A stretch of DNA of 64,000 bases from Clostridium polyendosporum (GTDB lineage: Bacteria > Bacillota > Clostridia > Clostridiales > Clostridiaceae), in NCBI RefSeq assembly GCF_018332455.1, contig NZ_BOPZ01000013.1, forward strand, positions 27,430 to 91,429. The letters are read 5' to 3'. Every line of letters begins with the position of its first letter. The first letter of the stretch is position 1. Under the pieces are notes generated by a model that saw only the letters and a list, made by a program, of their open reading frames with translations, searched no databases and was not told where the DNA came from. The position numbers were made by a program, and so were the translations under genes. Below are positions 25,221 to 35,313 of this stretch, one piece after another.

Positions 25221-25330
25221 AGTGATCCCCCTTATATTGTATATTTTAATGTTTAAAACTTATCATTTGGAAATCTTGATGTAATTTCCTAAAGAATTTT
25301 ATACAAACCTAGCATATATCAGTGTAAAGT

Positions 25331-25365
25331 TTCCCGCTGTATTTTTAGTGTCAATGCAGCGGGAA
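25331..25365. terminator. Intercistronic hairpin between glucosidase and PTS genes
   Basis: TTCCCGCTG / CAGCGGGAA stem nine bases after the glucosidase stop codon. It could terminate a fraction of transcripts or stabilise the upstream mRNA. Confidence 0.55.
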
Positions 25366-25374
25366 TTATTTAAA

Positions 25375-27060
25375 TTAACTTTTTAGTAAATATACTCTTG
25401 TTTCATAAGATTTTAGTTCAAAGGATTCTATACTATCAGAGCGCTCTGTTACATAATTTCCTATAATAAATTCCTTAGAATTATATTTTATCTCTTCAGG
25501 TAAATTAAAAACTGGAGTATTCTCTGTAAAATTACAGATTACAAGAAGCTTTTGATCTCCTAAAGTTCTTGTATATGCATATATCTCCTGATGATTTTCA
25601 AGAATTAAATCGTAGGTTCCATATACCACAATCTCACTTTGCTTACGTATACTAATTAATTTTTTATAGTAGTTAAAGATAGAATTTTTATCATATAACT
25701 GAGAATTTACATTAATTTGTTTATAATTTGGATTTACTTTTATCCACGGAGTACCAGTTGTAAATCCTGCATTTTCATTATCATCCCACTGCATAGGCGT
25801 ACGAGCGTTATCTCTACTTTTTGCATAAATTGCTGTCATCATTTCTGCTGGATCTTTTCCTTTGATTTTAACCAACTCATTATATGCATTTAAAGTCTCA
25901 ATATCTCTATAGTCCTCTAATGATTTAAAGGATACATTAGTCATACCGATTTCTTCCCCTTGATAAATATAAGGTGTTCCCTGCATCATATGAAGACAAG
26001 TTGCTAACATTTTTGCTGACTTCGCCCAATATCTATTATCATCCCCAAAACGAGAAACTACTCTAGGTTGATCATGATTATTCCAGTATAGACTGTTCCA
26101 TCCACCTCTTTCTAATCCTTTTTGCCATTTAGTCATGATTTTTTTTAGTTCAATTAATTCAAACGGTATATTACTCCATTTTCCCTCTGGACCATTACCT
26201 AAGCCCATATGCTCAAATTGAAAGACCATATTGAGCTCATTTCTAGTCTCTCCAACATATTTCATAGCTTCTTCCGTATCAACTTTTGGTGTTTCCCCTA
26301 CAGTCATTATGTCATACTTTGATAATACCTCTTTATTCATTTCCTTTAAAAATTCATGAACCCTTGGTCCATTAACAGAATATGGCGCAATATTTCCATA
26401 TAGGCGTCCTTCTCTTATTTCTCCGTCAGGGAATCGTTGATCCTTAGAAATTAAGTTGATAACATCCATTCTAAATCCATCAATTCCTTTGTCTAACCAC
26501 CATTTCATCATGTCATATACTTCATTTCGTACTATTTCATTTTCCCAGTTTAAATCAGGTTGCTTTTTGGAAAATAGATGAAGAAAATACATCTCTGTGT
26601 TCTCATCGTATTCCCAAGCAGAGCCACTAAAACTAGATCCCCAGTTATTCGGAGGTTGTCCATCTAATCCATTTCTCCATATATAATAATCTCTATATTT
26701 ATTATCTGTGGATTTTCTACTTTCTATAAACCATTGATGTTCATCAGAAGTATGATTTACTACTAAGTCCATCATGATTTTTATGCCCTTATCATGAGCC
26801 TTTTGAAGTAACTGATCAAAATCCTCCATCGTACCAAACTCTGTCATAATATCTTGATAATCACTTATGTCATATCCATTATCATCATTTGGGGATTTAT
26901 AAACTGGAGAAAGCCAGATAACATCAATGCCAAGTTCCTTTAAATAGTCTAACTTCTCAATAATTCCTCCTAAATCTCCTATTCCATCTCCATTACTATC
27001 CTTAAAACTTCTTGGATAGATTTGATATACAATACTTTCTTTCCACCATGCTTTATTCAT
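25375..27060 (-). CDS. malL: Oligo-1,6-glucosidase (GH13, MalL-like)
   Basis: A 561-residue cytoplasmic alpha-glucosidase. GH13 motifs are clear: DLVVNHTSDEH (about 98), GFRMDVI with nucleophile Asp199, VGETPKV with acid/base Glu256 and NNHDQPR with Asp330. Val200 after the nucleophile is typical of alpha-1,6-preferring members of this subfamily. It would hydrolyse the sugar phosphate or oligosaccharide brought in by the adjacent PTS; a trehalose-6-phosphate hydrolase is the main alternative. Start with GGAGG. Divergent from an AraC regulator, which probably controls it. Confidence 0.88.
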   Translation of the reverse strand: MNKAWWKESIVYQIYPRSFKDSNGDGIGDLGGIIEKLDYLKELGIDVIWLSPVYKSPNDDNGYDISDYQDIMTEFGTMEDFDQLLQKAHDKGIKIMMDLVVNHTSDEHQWFIESRKSTDNKYRDYYIWRNGLDGQPPNNWGSSFSGSAWEYDENTEMYFLHLFSKKQPDLNWENEIVRNEVYDMMKWWLDKGIDGFRMDVINLISKDQRFPDGEIREGRLYGNIAPYSVNGPRVHEFLKEMNKEVLSKYDIMTVGETPKVDTEEAMKYVGETRNELNMVFQFEHMGLGNGPEGKWSNIPFELIELKKIMTKWQKGLERGGWNSLYWNNHDQPRVVSRFGDDNRYWAKSAKMLATCLHMMQGTPYIYQGEEIGMTNVSFKSLEDYRDIETLNAYNELVKIKGKDPAEMMTAIYAKSRDNARTPMQWDDNENAGFTTGTPWIKVNPNYKQINVNSQLYDKNSIFNYYKKLISIRKQSEIVVYGTYDLILENHQEIYAYTRTLGDQKLLVICNFTENTPVFNLPEEIKYNSKEFIIGNYVTERSDSIESFELKSYETRVYLLKS

Positions 27061-27204
27061 ATTAATTCCTCCATTGATTTTTTATAATTGAATTCGCTTA
27101 CACTTGACCTTATAATAATATTATATACACACCATCACTTGTAATCTTGCTTTATTTTCTCTAAAAATAACACTATTTTCACCAAAAGCTTAGGAGGAAT
27201 AAAA

Positions 27205-28092
27205 TTGAAAAATAATAATTTAAAAGAAAACAGAACTCATGGTAATTCTATATTTCCACTCCATGTTTACTCTCATATAGACACTAAAGGTAATTACTCT
27301 GTATCTCATCATTGGCACAACGAAATTGAAATAGTATATGTAGAAGATGGCACCTTAATATTTGACATAGATATGCAGTCCATTAAAGTAACTTCTGGCC
27401 AATGTATTTTTATAAATAGTGAACAACTTCATTCAGTTTATGAAATAGCCAGCAAACCTTCTATACATCACGCCATAGTATTTGATCTTAATATATTAAA
27501 TAGCTCTATTTATGACTATTATCAAAATAAATATATTGAACCAATATTAAAAGGGTCTCTTCGGTTTCCTTTATTCCTTGATTCAAATTCTACAGGGAGT
27601 AATAAAACTTTGCGTGAAATTTTAGAAATGATTGATACTTATCATAAGAAAAGTGCTGGATGCGAACTCAGTATAAAAGGTTCTCTATTAAAGATTATCG
27701 CAAACTTAGCTGAAGAAGATAAGTTTATTAAAAATGATGCTACTCTTTTAATCCCAAAAGATTACAAGGTACAGCTAATAAAAAAGGTGCTTAATTTTAT
27801 TCATAATAATTATACACAAAAAATATATATCGATGAATTAGCTGCCGAAGCTAATATGAACACTCGATATTTTTGTAGATTTTTTAAATCTGTAACTGGA
27901 AAAACTCCCGTTACCTATATTAATGAATATAGAATAGAAGAAGCAGCTAAACTGCTTAAAACAGGAGATGCAAAAGTAATGGAAGTGTGTTTTAATGTTG
28001 GTTTTGATAACTTTAGTTACTTTATAAAAAAATTTAAGGAATACAAAAATTGTACACCCTATCAATATAAAAAAATCCTCGACATTCCGTAG
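27205..28092 (+). CDS. AraC-family regulator of the alpha-glucoside locus
   Basis: A 295-residue activator: an N-terminal cupin sugar-sensing domain (SHHWHNEIEIVYVEDG near 34, then ITSGQCIFINSEQLH-like strand) and a C-terminal double helix-turn-helix (about 195-293; DELAAEANMNTRYFCRFFKSV and VMEVCFNVGFDNFSYFIKKFKEY). Start is TTG with AGGAGG seven bases upstream. It is transcribed divergently from the glucosidase gene with 144 bp between, so the shared region probably holds its site. Its last codons lie within the terminator stem. Confidence 0.88.
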   Translation: MKNNNLKENRTHGNSIFPLHVYSHIDTKGNYSVSHHWHNEIEIVYVEDGTLIFDIDMQSIKVTSGQCIFINSEQLHSVYEIASKPSIHHAIVFDLNILNSSIYDYYQNKYIEPILKGSLRFPLFLDSNSTGSNKTLREILEMIDTYHKKSAGCELSIKGSLLKIIANLAEEDKFIKNDATLLIPKDYKVQLIKKVLNFIHNNYTQKIYIDELAAEANMNTRYFCRFFKSVTGKTPVTYINEYRIEEAAKLLKTGDAKVMEVCFNVGFDNFSYFIKKFKEYKNCTPYQYKKILDIP

Positions 28093-28116
28093 AGGATTTT
28101 TTTATATTGATAGGGT
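28056..28116 (+). terminator. 25-bp perfect inverted repeat overlapping the end of the AraC gene
   Basis: Arms of 25 bp (28056-28080 and 28092-28116) match exactly around an 11-base loop. The left arm encodes the C-terminus of the AraC protein, and the right arm contains TTTTTTT, so the terminator is built into the coding end. Confidence 0.85.
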
Positions 28117-28240
28117 CAACCCTCGTATCAAATTCATTTGCAAACATTTTTTAAAAAAGCCAATGATATTTTATGCCATAAAAAGCAAAATGCTCTTAAT
28201 TACCTCTATTTATTTCTCCTCATATATCCTTACCTTCCGC

Positions 28241-28435
28241 TTAAAGAAGGATCTGCTTTACCCGACCCACTACTCCACTGACAAGTCGAACTTTTATTCC
28301 ATGAGGATGAGTAGAAGAATTTGTAAGAATATTTCCAACTATTCCTTCGGTTAATTTTCCAGTGCGTTGATCTTGCTTTTGTACAATCAAAACCTTTGTG
28401 CCTGGTTTTATATTTTCACGATTGTTTCCGTTCAT
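28241..28435 (-). CDS. ywbE: YwbE family protein (DUF2196)
   Basis: A 64-residue small basic protein with the KOW-like beta pattern of YwbE: NRENIKPGTKVLIVQKQDQ, TGKLTEGIVGNILTNS, then HPHGIKVRL and GRVKQIL. Conserved through Firmicutes and other bacteria; function unknown, perhaps RNA- or ribosome-related by fold. Ribosome binding site AAGGAGA. Monocistronic. Confidence 0.9.
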   Translation of the reverse strand: MNGNNRENIKPGTKVLIVQKQDQRTGKLTEGIVGNILTNSSTHPHGIKVRLVSGVVGRVKQILL

Positions 28436-28550
28436 AAGAATCTCCTTTTAACTTAGTTTTAATAGAATTTCATACAGTATTTCAACACTATTATACCTTA
28501 TATATTATTACAACGCACTCCACACCTGTCGAGTTGACAATATTGATGTG

Positions 28551-28583
28551 AACTACTCCCACTTTAGAAGTAGGAGTTTCCTG
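28551..28583. other. IS200/IS605-like right-end hairpin remnant
   Basis: AACTACTCCCACTTTAGAAG continuing to GTAGGAGTTTCCTG resembles the imperfect hairpin and tail that end many IS200/IS605-family elements in Firmicutes. No tnpA or tnpB gene is nearby, so at most an end is left. Confidence 0.35.
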
Positions 28584-28613
28584 TTTCAAAGACCTCGCAA
28601 CCTATAGATAAAG

Positions 28614-29678
28614 CTATTTAACTTCAATAGCATCCTGATACCTTACATCAATAGATTCTCCTTTTTTCATAGCAATATGTCCAGATTCATAAAGTTTATT
28701 ATCTATCGTTAGAATAACTTTTTGTGAATTATAGTACTTGCCAAAAGTATTCGCAATACTTTGAAGAATCATGCTTTCATATCCACTTCCAGCATTCATT
28801 TCAGTTAAAAAGGCACTATTTAAATCAATATAAACGGTATTATCTTTGTTTAAGTATAGGCTATTAATCTTTGTATTTTGAGAAAATACTTTTCCTAAAT
28901 TTTTGTTTACTGTTCCTTTATAAGCTTCCTCTAAAACTTGTCTTGTGATATCATTCGTCTTAAAGCTCAGTTCTTTAATCTGATAGTAAATCTTATTATC
29001 ATTGATATTTGGGTAGAAGAAGCTAATTCTTTCTACTAGTGAAACATTTTCCTCAATTTTACTTAGAGATGATGTTATTTCATCTTTTCCAGAGGTAAAT
29101 ATTGATTTTACCAAACCAACATTTTTAGCATAGTAATCAGTTACTTTATCATTTGATCCTTCAGTCACTACTTCAATGGCTTTATATTTGCCTGATGGCG
29201 TTGTAATATCAGCTGAAATATTGGTTATTGTTCTTACCCTTGAATCCTTAAGGGTCCAAGTGGTACCCTTTTCTAATGGTTCCATTAAAAGGATTTCTTC
29301 TTCTCCGCCCTTTTCATTTAAAAGGTTTTCTCGATAATATGCTTCTTCTCTTGATAATAACCTAGTAAGCTTACCATCCTTTAATTTAATCACCCGAGCC
29401 ATGACTGTACCACCATTATTGACTCTTTGTTGAACTTTATCATCTGAAGTATAATCTATATATACATCATAAGATGCATATTCATTTCCCATACCCTCGT
29501 AAACATACTTCACATTTTCCTTAATTGGATAATAATCTTCAATCTTCAACACCGGAGATGAAGGATTTTTCTGATCATCATTTCCATTAATTGTATTGTT
29601 ATCACTATTTGGACTTCTACATCCGGACAAAAAAACAATTGACAAGAAGAGACTAATTAGTGCCAGCACTTTTTTCAT
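28614..29678 (-). CDS. GerMN-domain lipoprotein
   Basis: A 354-residue lipoprotein: signal peptide with lipobox FLSGC (Cys20), a low-complexity Asn/Asp linker, a beta-rich middle domain (about 50-210), then a GerMN domain (about 220-350; ISFFYPNINDNKIYY..., INSLYLNKDNTVYIDLN, ANTFGKYYNSQKVILTID). GerM-type proteins take part in spore formation and germination or cell-envelope assembly. It sits on the outer face of the membrane. Start has AAAGGTGG. Single gene. Confidence 0.85.
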   Translation of the reverse strand: MKKVLALISLFLSIVFLSGCRSPNSDNNTINGNDDQKNPSSPVLKIEDYYPIKENVKYVYEGMGNEYASYDVYIDYTSDDKVQQRVNNGGTVMARVIKLKDGKLTRLLSREEAYYRENLLNEKGGEEEILLMEPLEKGTTWTLKDSRVRTITNISADITTPSGKYKAIEVVTEGSNDKVTDYYAKNVGLVKSIFTSGKDEITSSLSKIEENVSLVERISFFYPNINDNKIYYQIKELSFKTNDITRQVLEEAYKGTVNKNLGKVFSQNTKINSLYLNKDNTVYIDLNSAFLTEMNAGSGYESMILQSIANTFGKYYNSQKVILTIDNKLYESGHIAMKKGESIDVRYQDAIEVK

Positions 29679-29820
29679 TATTTACACCACCTTTATCTTC
29701 TATACCTTATATATATATGTATATTAAAGCATTTTCATAAACATCCTTAATATTATTATAAAACTGCCCATCTTCTCTCCATATATTGCTCTATCCCTGT
29801 TTTTTTATTTCCAGTAGAAG

Positions 29821-29858
29821 AAAAGCCACTTTCAAGATATTTACTTGAAAGTGGCTTT
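29821..29858. terminator. htpG terminator
   Basis: AAAAGCCACTTTCAAG and CTTGAAAGTGGCTTTT pair perfectly around a short loop, directly after the htpG stop codon. Confidence 0.9.
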
Positions 29859-29861
29859 TAC

Positions 29862-31742
29862 CTATATCATTAATTTACAGATGTTGCTTGTAAATTCTAC
29901 CGGATCATTTATAGATAATCCTTCTATAAGCAGTGCTTGACTATACAATAAATTTGTATATAGATCAAGCTTATCTTTATCTTTTGTGTAAGCTTCTTTC
30001 AATGACCTAAACACATCATGATTTATGTTTACTTCTAAAACTTTATCTGCTTTTACATTCTGATTATTAGGCATAGAGTTTAGTATTTTCTCCATTTCAA
30101 TTGTAAGTTCGCCTTCGTTTGATAGACATACAGGATGATTCTTTAACCTTTTTGATTCCCTGACATCTTTAACTTTATCTGATAAAATATTTTTCATATA
30201 TTCAAACAGTTCTTTATTATCTTTATCATCGGAGCTAGAGGATTTTTCATTTTCTTCTATTTCTATACCTAAGTCACCGCTTGATACAGATTTAAATTCC
30301 TTGTCTTTATATTTCATTATCATTCTTACAGCAAACTCATCTATATCATCGGTAAAGTATAATATTTCATACCCTTTATCTAATACAATTTCTGTTTGTG
30401 GTAGTTTCTCAATTCTTTCATTTGATTCTCCAGCAGCATAATAAATATATTTTTGCTCTTCAGGCATTCTAGAAACATATTCATCTAAAGTGACCATTTT
30501 TTTCTCTTTTGACGAATAAAACATTAATAAGTTTTGTAGGACATCTTTGTTACTTCCGAAATCGCTATAGATGCCATACTTTAATTGTCTTCCAAAGGAT
30601 TTGTAGAACTCTTCATATTTATCTCTTTCATTCTTTAATATATTTTCTAATTCATTTTTTATTTTAGTTTTTATATTTTTAGCGATAAGTTTTAACTGTC
30701 TATCGTGTTGCAATATCTCTCTAGATATGTTAAGGGATAGATCTTCTGAATCCACTATACCTTTTACGAATCCAAAATAGTCAGGTAATAAATCTGGACA
30801 TTTATTCATTATCAAAACGCCACTTGAATACAACTCTAGGCCTTTTTCATATTCTTTTGTGTAGAAATCATATGGTATTTTTTCTGGAATAAATAAAATT
30901 GCATTGTAACTCACCGCACCATCAACACTAGTGTGAATATATTTTATTGGTTTGTCAAAGCCGTAGTGTTTTTCAGAATAAAAATTCTCGTAATCTTCCT
31001 TACTAAGTTCTTTTTTATTCTTTCTCCATATAGGAACCATACTATTTACAATTTGTTCCTCTGTATAGTCTTCGTATTCTTTTTCACTATCCTCTTTAAG
31101 TCTTTTTCTGGTTATATCCATTTTTATTGGGTATCTAATAAAATCAGAGTATTTCTTAATTATAGATTTTAATTTGTATTCATCTAGATATTCATCAAAG
31201 TTTTCATCTTCTGTGTTTTCTTTTATTTTGAGTATAATATCTGTACCAATAGAGTCTTTTTCACATGGTTCAATGGTATAACCCTCTGCACCTTTAGATT
31301 CCCACTTATAAGCTTCATCACTACCAAAAGCTTTACTTATAACAGTAACAGTATCAGATACCAAAAACGCGGAATAGAAACCAACTCCAAATTGACCAAT
31401 TATGTCATATCCATCTTTTAGTTCGTTTTCTTTTTTGAAATTTAAAGATCCGCTTTTTGCTATAACCCCAAGATTATCATCAAGTTCTTCTTTTGTCATT
31501 CCAATACCGGTATCAGAAATTTTTAATGCTCTATTTTCCTTGTCAGTGACTATTTTAATATAGTAATTATCTTTTTCAAAACTCAAAGATTCATCTGTTA
31601 ATGCTTTGTAATAAATTTTATCAATAGCATCACTGGCATTAGAAATAAGTTCTCTTAAAAAAATTTCCCTATGAGTATAAATTGAGTTAATCATAATATC
31701 TAGCAGCCTTTTAGACTCTGCCTTAAACTGTTTTGTTACCAA
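29862..31742 (-). CDS. htpG: Chaperone HtpG (Hsp90)
   Basis: A 626-residue ATP-dependent chaperone, full length. The N-terminal GHKL ATP-binding domain shows [12 protein letters not shown] (about 34), DTGIGMT (about 78) and [12 protein letters not shown] (about 115); the middle domain includes [20 protein letters not shown] sequence ([15 protein letters not shown]); the C-terminal dimerisation domain ends the protein. Ribosome binding site GGGAGAG. It follows the 39-residue gene at 31837 and lies under a CIRCE element, so HrcA-controlled heat-shock expression is expected. Confidence 0.97.
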   Translation of the reverse strand: MVTKQFKAESKRLLDIMINSIYTHREIFLRELISNASDAIDKIYYKALTDESLSFEKDNYYIKIVTDKENRALKISDTGIGMTKEELDDNLGVIAKSGSLNFKKENELKDGYDIIGQFGVGFYSAFLVSDTVTVISKAFGSDEAYKWESKGAEGYTIEPCEKDSIGTDIILKIKENTEDENFDEYLDEYKLKSIIKKYSDFIRYPIKMDITRKRLKEDSEKEYEDYTEEQIVNSMVPIWRKNKKELSKEDYENFYSEKHYGFDKPIKYIHTSVDGAVSYNAILFIPEKIPYDFYTKEYEKGLELYSSGVLIMNKCPDLLPDYFGFVKGIVDSEDLSLNISREILQHDRQLKLIAKNIKTKIKNELENILKNERDKYEEFYKSFGRQLKYGIYSDFGSNKDVLQNLLMFYSSKEKKMVTLDEYVSRMPEEQKYIYYAAGESNERIEKLPQTEIVLDKGYEILYFTDDIDEFAVRMIMKYKDKEFKSVSSGDLGIEIEENEKSSSSDDKDNKELFEYMKNILSDKVKDVRESKRLKNHPVCLSNEGELTIEMEKILNSMPNNQNVKADKVLEVNINHDVFRSLKEAYTKDKDKLDLYTNLLYSQALLIEGLSINDPVEFTSNICKLMI

Positions 31743-31836
31743 GTAAATCTCTCCCTTCTCAATAAAAACTAAACATAAATTTTATTAGCATAGTAATAAA
31801 TTTCTAAAGATAGTTTGGATAAAAAGTTTACCGTGC

Positions 31837-31956
31837 TCAAACTTCTTTTTGGTAACCATGTATCTCTAAAAAGTCATCAAGCATGTTGTAGAGATCTTTA
31901 AAGTAAGTTGGCCTAGTAATTAAATCATTGTTGTTTAAAGGTACTAATTCAGCCAT
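31837..31956 (-). CDS. 39-residue peptide, possible Hsp20 N-terminal remnant
   Basis: MAELVPLNNNDLITRPTYF and then DLYNMLDDFLE resembles the start of clostridial small heat-shock proteins (a short N-arm with NNN and a DxLxxDDF patch), but the alpha-crystallin domain is absent and the frame ends in KEV. It has a strong AAAGGAG site and is the first gene after the CIRCE element, 94 bp before htpG. It could be a decayed hsp20 or a translated leader. Confidence 0.5.
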   Translation of the reverse strand: MAELVPLNNNDLITRPTYFKDLYNMLDDFLEIHGYQKEV

Positions 31957-31992
31957 GATTAACAACTCCTTTACTTTAATATTTTATAATCA

Positions 31993-32019
31993 TTAGCACT
32001 CTCATCATTAGAGTGCTAA
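31993..32019. promoter_or_regulatory. CIRCE element (HrcA operator)
   Basis: TTAGCACTC-N9-GAGTGCTAA, an exact match to the CIRCE consensus, located just after the predicted transcript start. HrcA binding represses until heat shock. No groESL, dnaK or hrcA gene is in the window, so htpG (with the short gene before it) is the likely target. Confidence 0.96.
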
Positions 32020-32030
32020 TCCCTAATTTT

Positions 32031-32059
32031 TATATATCATACTTTAAATACCATGTCAA
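32031..32059 (-). promoter_or_regulatory. Promoter of the CIRCE-htpG operon
   Basis: TTGACA-N17-TATATA directly upstream of CIRCE. Confidence 0.8.
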
Positions 32060-32107
32060 TATACTTTATCAGTTTTAATCTTTCATATGCTAAATTTCAT
32101 TTAACAA

Positions 32108-32131
32108 GCTGCCATTCACAAAGTGAAATCT
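32108..32131 (-). repeat. Dispersed hairpin repeat, copy E (inverted core)
   Basis: On the minus strand AGATTTCACTTTGTGAATGG followed by CAGC matches the core of the repeats at 1306, 4260 and 51495. Confidence 0.55.
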
Positions 32132-32194
32132 AGTAAAAGTAAATAAGTTTAATGTCTATTCACTTTTATTATGCTGGAATAAATTAAATAGGTA

Positions 32195-34906
32195 TTACCA
32201 ATATATATCCGAAAATTCAATATTTATCATTTCAACATTATTATTTAACACTGCATCTTTATTAGTATCCTTTGTTTTTTCTATAGTTCTTGAAGGCAAA
32301 TCTATCTTAAATTTACTACCTTCTCCTAATTTGCTTTCAACATTTATTTTACCGCCATGCAATTCAACAATTGATTTTACAAGGCATAATCCAATGCCAC
32401 TTCCTTCAGTATTGCGAGTAAAGGATTTATCCACCTGCTTAAATCTTTCAAAAATACTATCTAAATGTTTTTCATCAATTCCTATACCACTATCCTCTAC
32501 TGATATCTCAACAGTGTTGTCTTTATCAGTAATATTCACATATATTTCATTCTGTGGCTCAGAAAACTTAATAGCGTTAGAAATAAGGTTAAGAATAACC
32601 CTTTCAATTTTATTAGAGTCGCAAGCAATGATCTTTTCTTCCACATCTGTGTCAAAAATAATACTGAATCCCTTACTGTTAATATATTCTGATACCGATT
32701 GAACGATTTCTTCAACAACATTAACTATGTTTTCATTAGATAGATTTAATTCAAAAAATCCAGATTGAATATTTGATAAGTCTACTAAGTTACTTATAAG
32801 CTTTGATAATCTATAGCAATTCTGTGTCATAATATTAATGTATTCGGTAATCTTATCTGTATTATTTGTTAGAGAATCATCTCTTAAATATGAATTAAAT
32901 AGCTGAATTGTACTAAAAATCACATTCAAGGGAGTTTTAAGTTCATGAGATATATTTGCAAAAAATTCCTCGTGAATTCTAAGTATTTTTTCCATGTGAT
33001 TATTAGTCTTTACTTCCTGAGTGACATCAATTAGAATTGCAGCTATTTCTGAAACTTCACCATTAACTCCAAATACAGGCTGATATAATACATTTACAAA
33101 CATTTCTTCTCCAGAAACTACTAATTTTTGATATTTTAAATAAGATGATTCCTTCGTTTTTATAACATTCTCAATATGTTTAAAAACATTCGATTTATCA
33201 AAATTGGTAATATCTTCATAATTCTTTCCTATAATATAGGAAAGAGACTTTATTTCTGGTTTTAATTGCTTAAAAATATTATAAGCTTTTTGGTTAATAT
33301 TTGTAATTTTAGAATCTGGATATGACAATCTTAAAACAGGCAAATCAAGATTATCTATCATTCTATTCAAAAAATTATATTGAGTCTTTATTAATAAACC
33401 TTCTTCATATCTTACCTTTTCAGTAATGTCACGACAGCATAATATTCCTGCCATAAAATTTCCTTTATTATCATATATTGGGGTACCATTTATATCAGTA
33501 TAAATAACATTATCATTAGTTTTTATAGTCATTTTATATCCCAATAATTTTTCACCCCTTAGCACCCTATAAGCAGGAGTATTATCGTAGGGGATTAATT
33601 GTTTATCCATATCGAAATATTCAGCTTCTTTAAGACCATCTCCTATCTTATTCAGCTTTGTAGATTCAATACAAAAAGTATCTCTAGCTGCTTTATTAAG
33701 TGTGGTATAGTTACCATCCTTATCAAAAATTAGCAAAGCATCAGACATATTTTCAATAATAGCTTCTAATTGTTCTTTCTGCATTCTTATCAATTCATCA
33801 TTATTAACTCGTTCTGTAATATTACGAGAACATATAATAGCCTTTACTACTTCTCCATTTTCATCATAAATAGTACTTCCACTTACATTGAAGTGATATA
33901 CTCCATCAGGTCTCTCACATGTTAATCTATATTCTTTAATTCTTTCACCTCTTAAAACTCTACGAGTAGGCAAGTCTTCTTCTGCAATTGAATTACCTTT
34001 TGAATCATAATATTTCGTATGAGCTAATGAATCTCCAAATTCTTTAATTGAATCTGAATTATAAAAAAATTCTTTTGCACCAGCATTCAATAAAGAATAA
34101 GTATAGTTTTTATCTAAGGTAAATAATCCATCAGATATATTTTCAATGATTGCTTCTAATTTTTGCTTCTTTTGTTGTTCAATAATTTTAGCTTGCTCTT
34201 CAATTAGCTTTCTATTTAAAACTCTTTCTGTTACTTCCTCAGCAGTATCAATTATATATTTGATTTTTCCGTCGACGAATATTGGTATTACTGACCAATT
34301 CCAATATCCAGTTCCTTTTTTAAAATTATCATATTTATTTTCGGTTAAATGATAGGACTTACCAGTTTTTATAATGTCTAAGAAAATCTCTTCTTCATTA
34401 CTTCCTTCAAATCTAGTTACTATTTCTTTCTGTTTTTTACCTATACTATTTTCCTTTCGATTATATGGAGCATCCAAAAAATCTAAAAACGTCTGATTAG
34501 CTTTAAGCAACATTAAATCTGGAACACTGTGTATTGCAAATCCAATTTTACTATTTGCATAAAGTTGTTCAATAACCATACATTTATCTTCAATCCGAGA
34601 ATTTGGTTTCTCTATAAAAAAGTACATTTTTTCATTTTGGCATTCTAGAATACTACAGGATATAGTAACTTCTCTTGGTTCGTATGATTTAGTAAATATA
34701 TAACAATCACAATCTTTTTCAATGCTTTGAAGGTATATCTGGGAATCGATTCTTAACATATAACTTATATCGGCAAGTGATTTTCCTATCAACTCACTTC
34801 TTAAATAACCGCTAAACTTTGTAAACTCATTACTAACTTCAATAACTATACTGTTTTTACTATACAGAAATAAGTCTTGAGCTTTTTTATTCAAAGTATA
34901 CTTCAT
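32195..34906 (-). CDS. Soluble multi-PAS sensor histidine kinase (paralogue 2)
   Basis: A 903-residue cytoplasmic kinase, about 75-80% like the kinase at 6995 by eye, with the same order: PAS-like domains at about 1-100, 105-225, 250-370, 375-500 and 515-635, HisKA with FFANISHELKTPLN (His654) and HATPase_c with LNLISNAIKFS, DSGIGID and GSGIGLCLV. It lacks exactly one of the three near-identical middle PAS repeats (130 residues), a simple repeat-number difference. No response regulator is adjacent. The last 30 or so bases of both genes and their upstream regions are also alike. Confidence 0.93.
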   Translation of the reverse strand: MKYTLNKKAQDLFLYSKNSIVIEVSNEFTKFSGYLRSELIGKSLADISYMLRIDSQIYLQSIEKDCDCYIFTKSYEPREVTISCSILECQNEKMYFFIEKPNSRIEDKCMVIEQLYANSKIGFAIHSVPDLMLLKANQTFLDFLDAPYNRKENSIGKKQKEIVTRFEGSNEEEIFLDIIKTGKSYHLTENKYDNFKKGTGYWNWSVIPIFVDGKIKYIIDTAEEVTERVLNRKLIEEQAKIIEQQKKQKLEAIIENISDGLFTLDKNYTYSLLNAGAKEFFYNSDSIKEFGDSLAHTKYYDSKGNSIAEEDLPTRRVLRGERIKEYRLTCERPDGVYHFNVSGSTIYDENGEVVKAIICSRNITERVNNDELIRMQKEQLEAIIENMSDALLIFDKDGNYTTLNKAARDTFCIESTKLNKIGDGLKEAEYFDMDKQLIPYDNTPAYRVLRGEKLLGYKMTIKTNDNVIYTDINGTPIYDNKGNFMAGILCCRDITEKVRYEEGLLIKTQYNFLNRMIDNLDLPVLRLSYPDSKITNINQKAYNIFKQLKPEIKSLSYIIGKNYEDITNFDKSNVFKHIENVIKTKESSYLKYQKLVVSGEEMFVNVLYQPVFGVNGEVSEIAAILIDVTQEVKTNNHMEKILRIHEEFFANISHELKTPLNVIFSTIQLFNSYLRDDSLTNNTDKITEYINIMTQNCYRLSKLISNLVDLSNIQSGFFELNLSNENIVNVVEEIVQSVSEYINSKGFSIIFDTDVEEKIIACDSNKIERVILNLISNAIKFSEPQNEIYVNITDKDNTVEISVEDSGIGIDEKHLDSIFERFKQVDKSFTRNTEGSGIGLCLVKSIVELHGGKINVESKLGEGSKFKIDLPSRTIEKTKDTNKDAVLNNNVEMINIEFSDIYW

Positions 34907-35019
34907 AGCTTATCCCTCCGTTTTTCCAATATACCAACATATAAATTTCTTTTATTACTAAAATAATCAAATCGTAAAATATACTTAGTAATATTCCTTT
35001 ATTACATTTTATCACATTC

Positions 35020-35036
35020 TATACCATATTGGTATA
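35020..35036 (-). promoter_or_regulatory. Dyad upstream of PAS kinase 2
   Basis: TATACCA-N3-TGGTATA, in the position of the similar dyad (10244) before paralogue 1. Confidence 0.4.
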
Positions 35037-35241
35037 CTTACCGTAATTGTTAATATGATACTATCATTTTATCTTTGGTTAAGTTATCCACTATTTATTT
35101 ATTATTGGAGTATAGTATTAAAAAATTTATTAAATACATAAATGAGATTTTAAAATACAAATAAACATTAATTTATTAACTAAATTTTATAATGATATAC
35201 TAAATCATAAAACAATACCAACAAAATGGTGTAAATAATAT

Positions 35242-35268
35242 AAAGCCCTGGAGTTATCCAGAGCTTCT
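35242..35268 (-). terminator. Terminator after the first ABC-F gene
   Basis: AAGCTCTGG / CCAGGGCTT stem about 45 bp after the stop codon. The rest of 34907-35313 holds only the kinase upstream region and AT-rich sequence. Confidence 0.6.
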
Positions 35269-35313
35269 TTTGTTATAGATAATATTTAGCTTTTGTGGTG
35301 TATTATTTACATA

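Noticed and set aside
28163..28354. Plus-strand frame overlapping YwbE
   Set aside because: Antisense to a well-supported YwbE gene with its own ribosome binding site.
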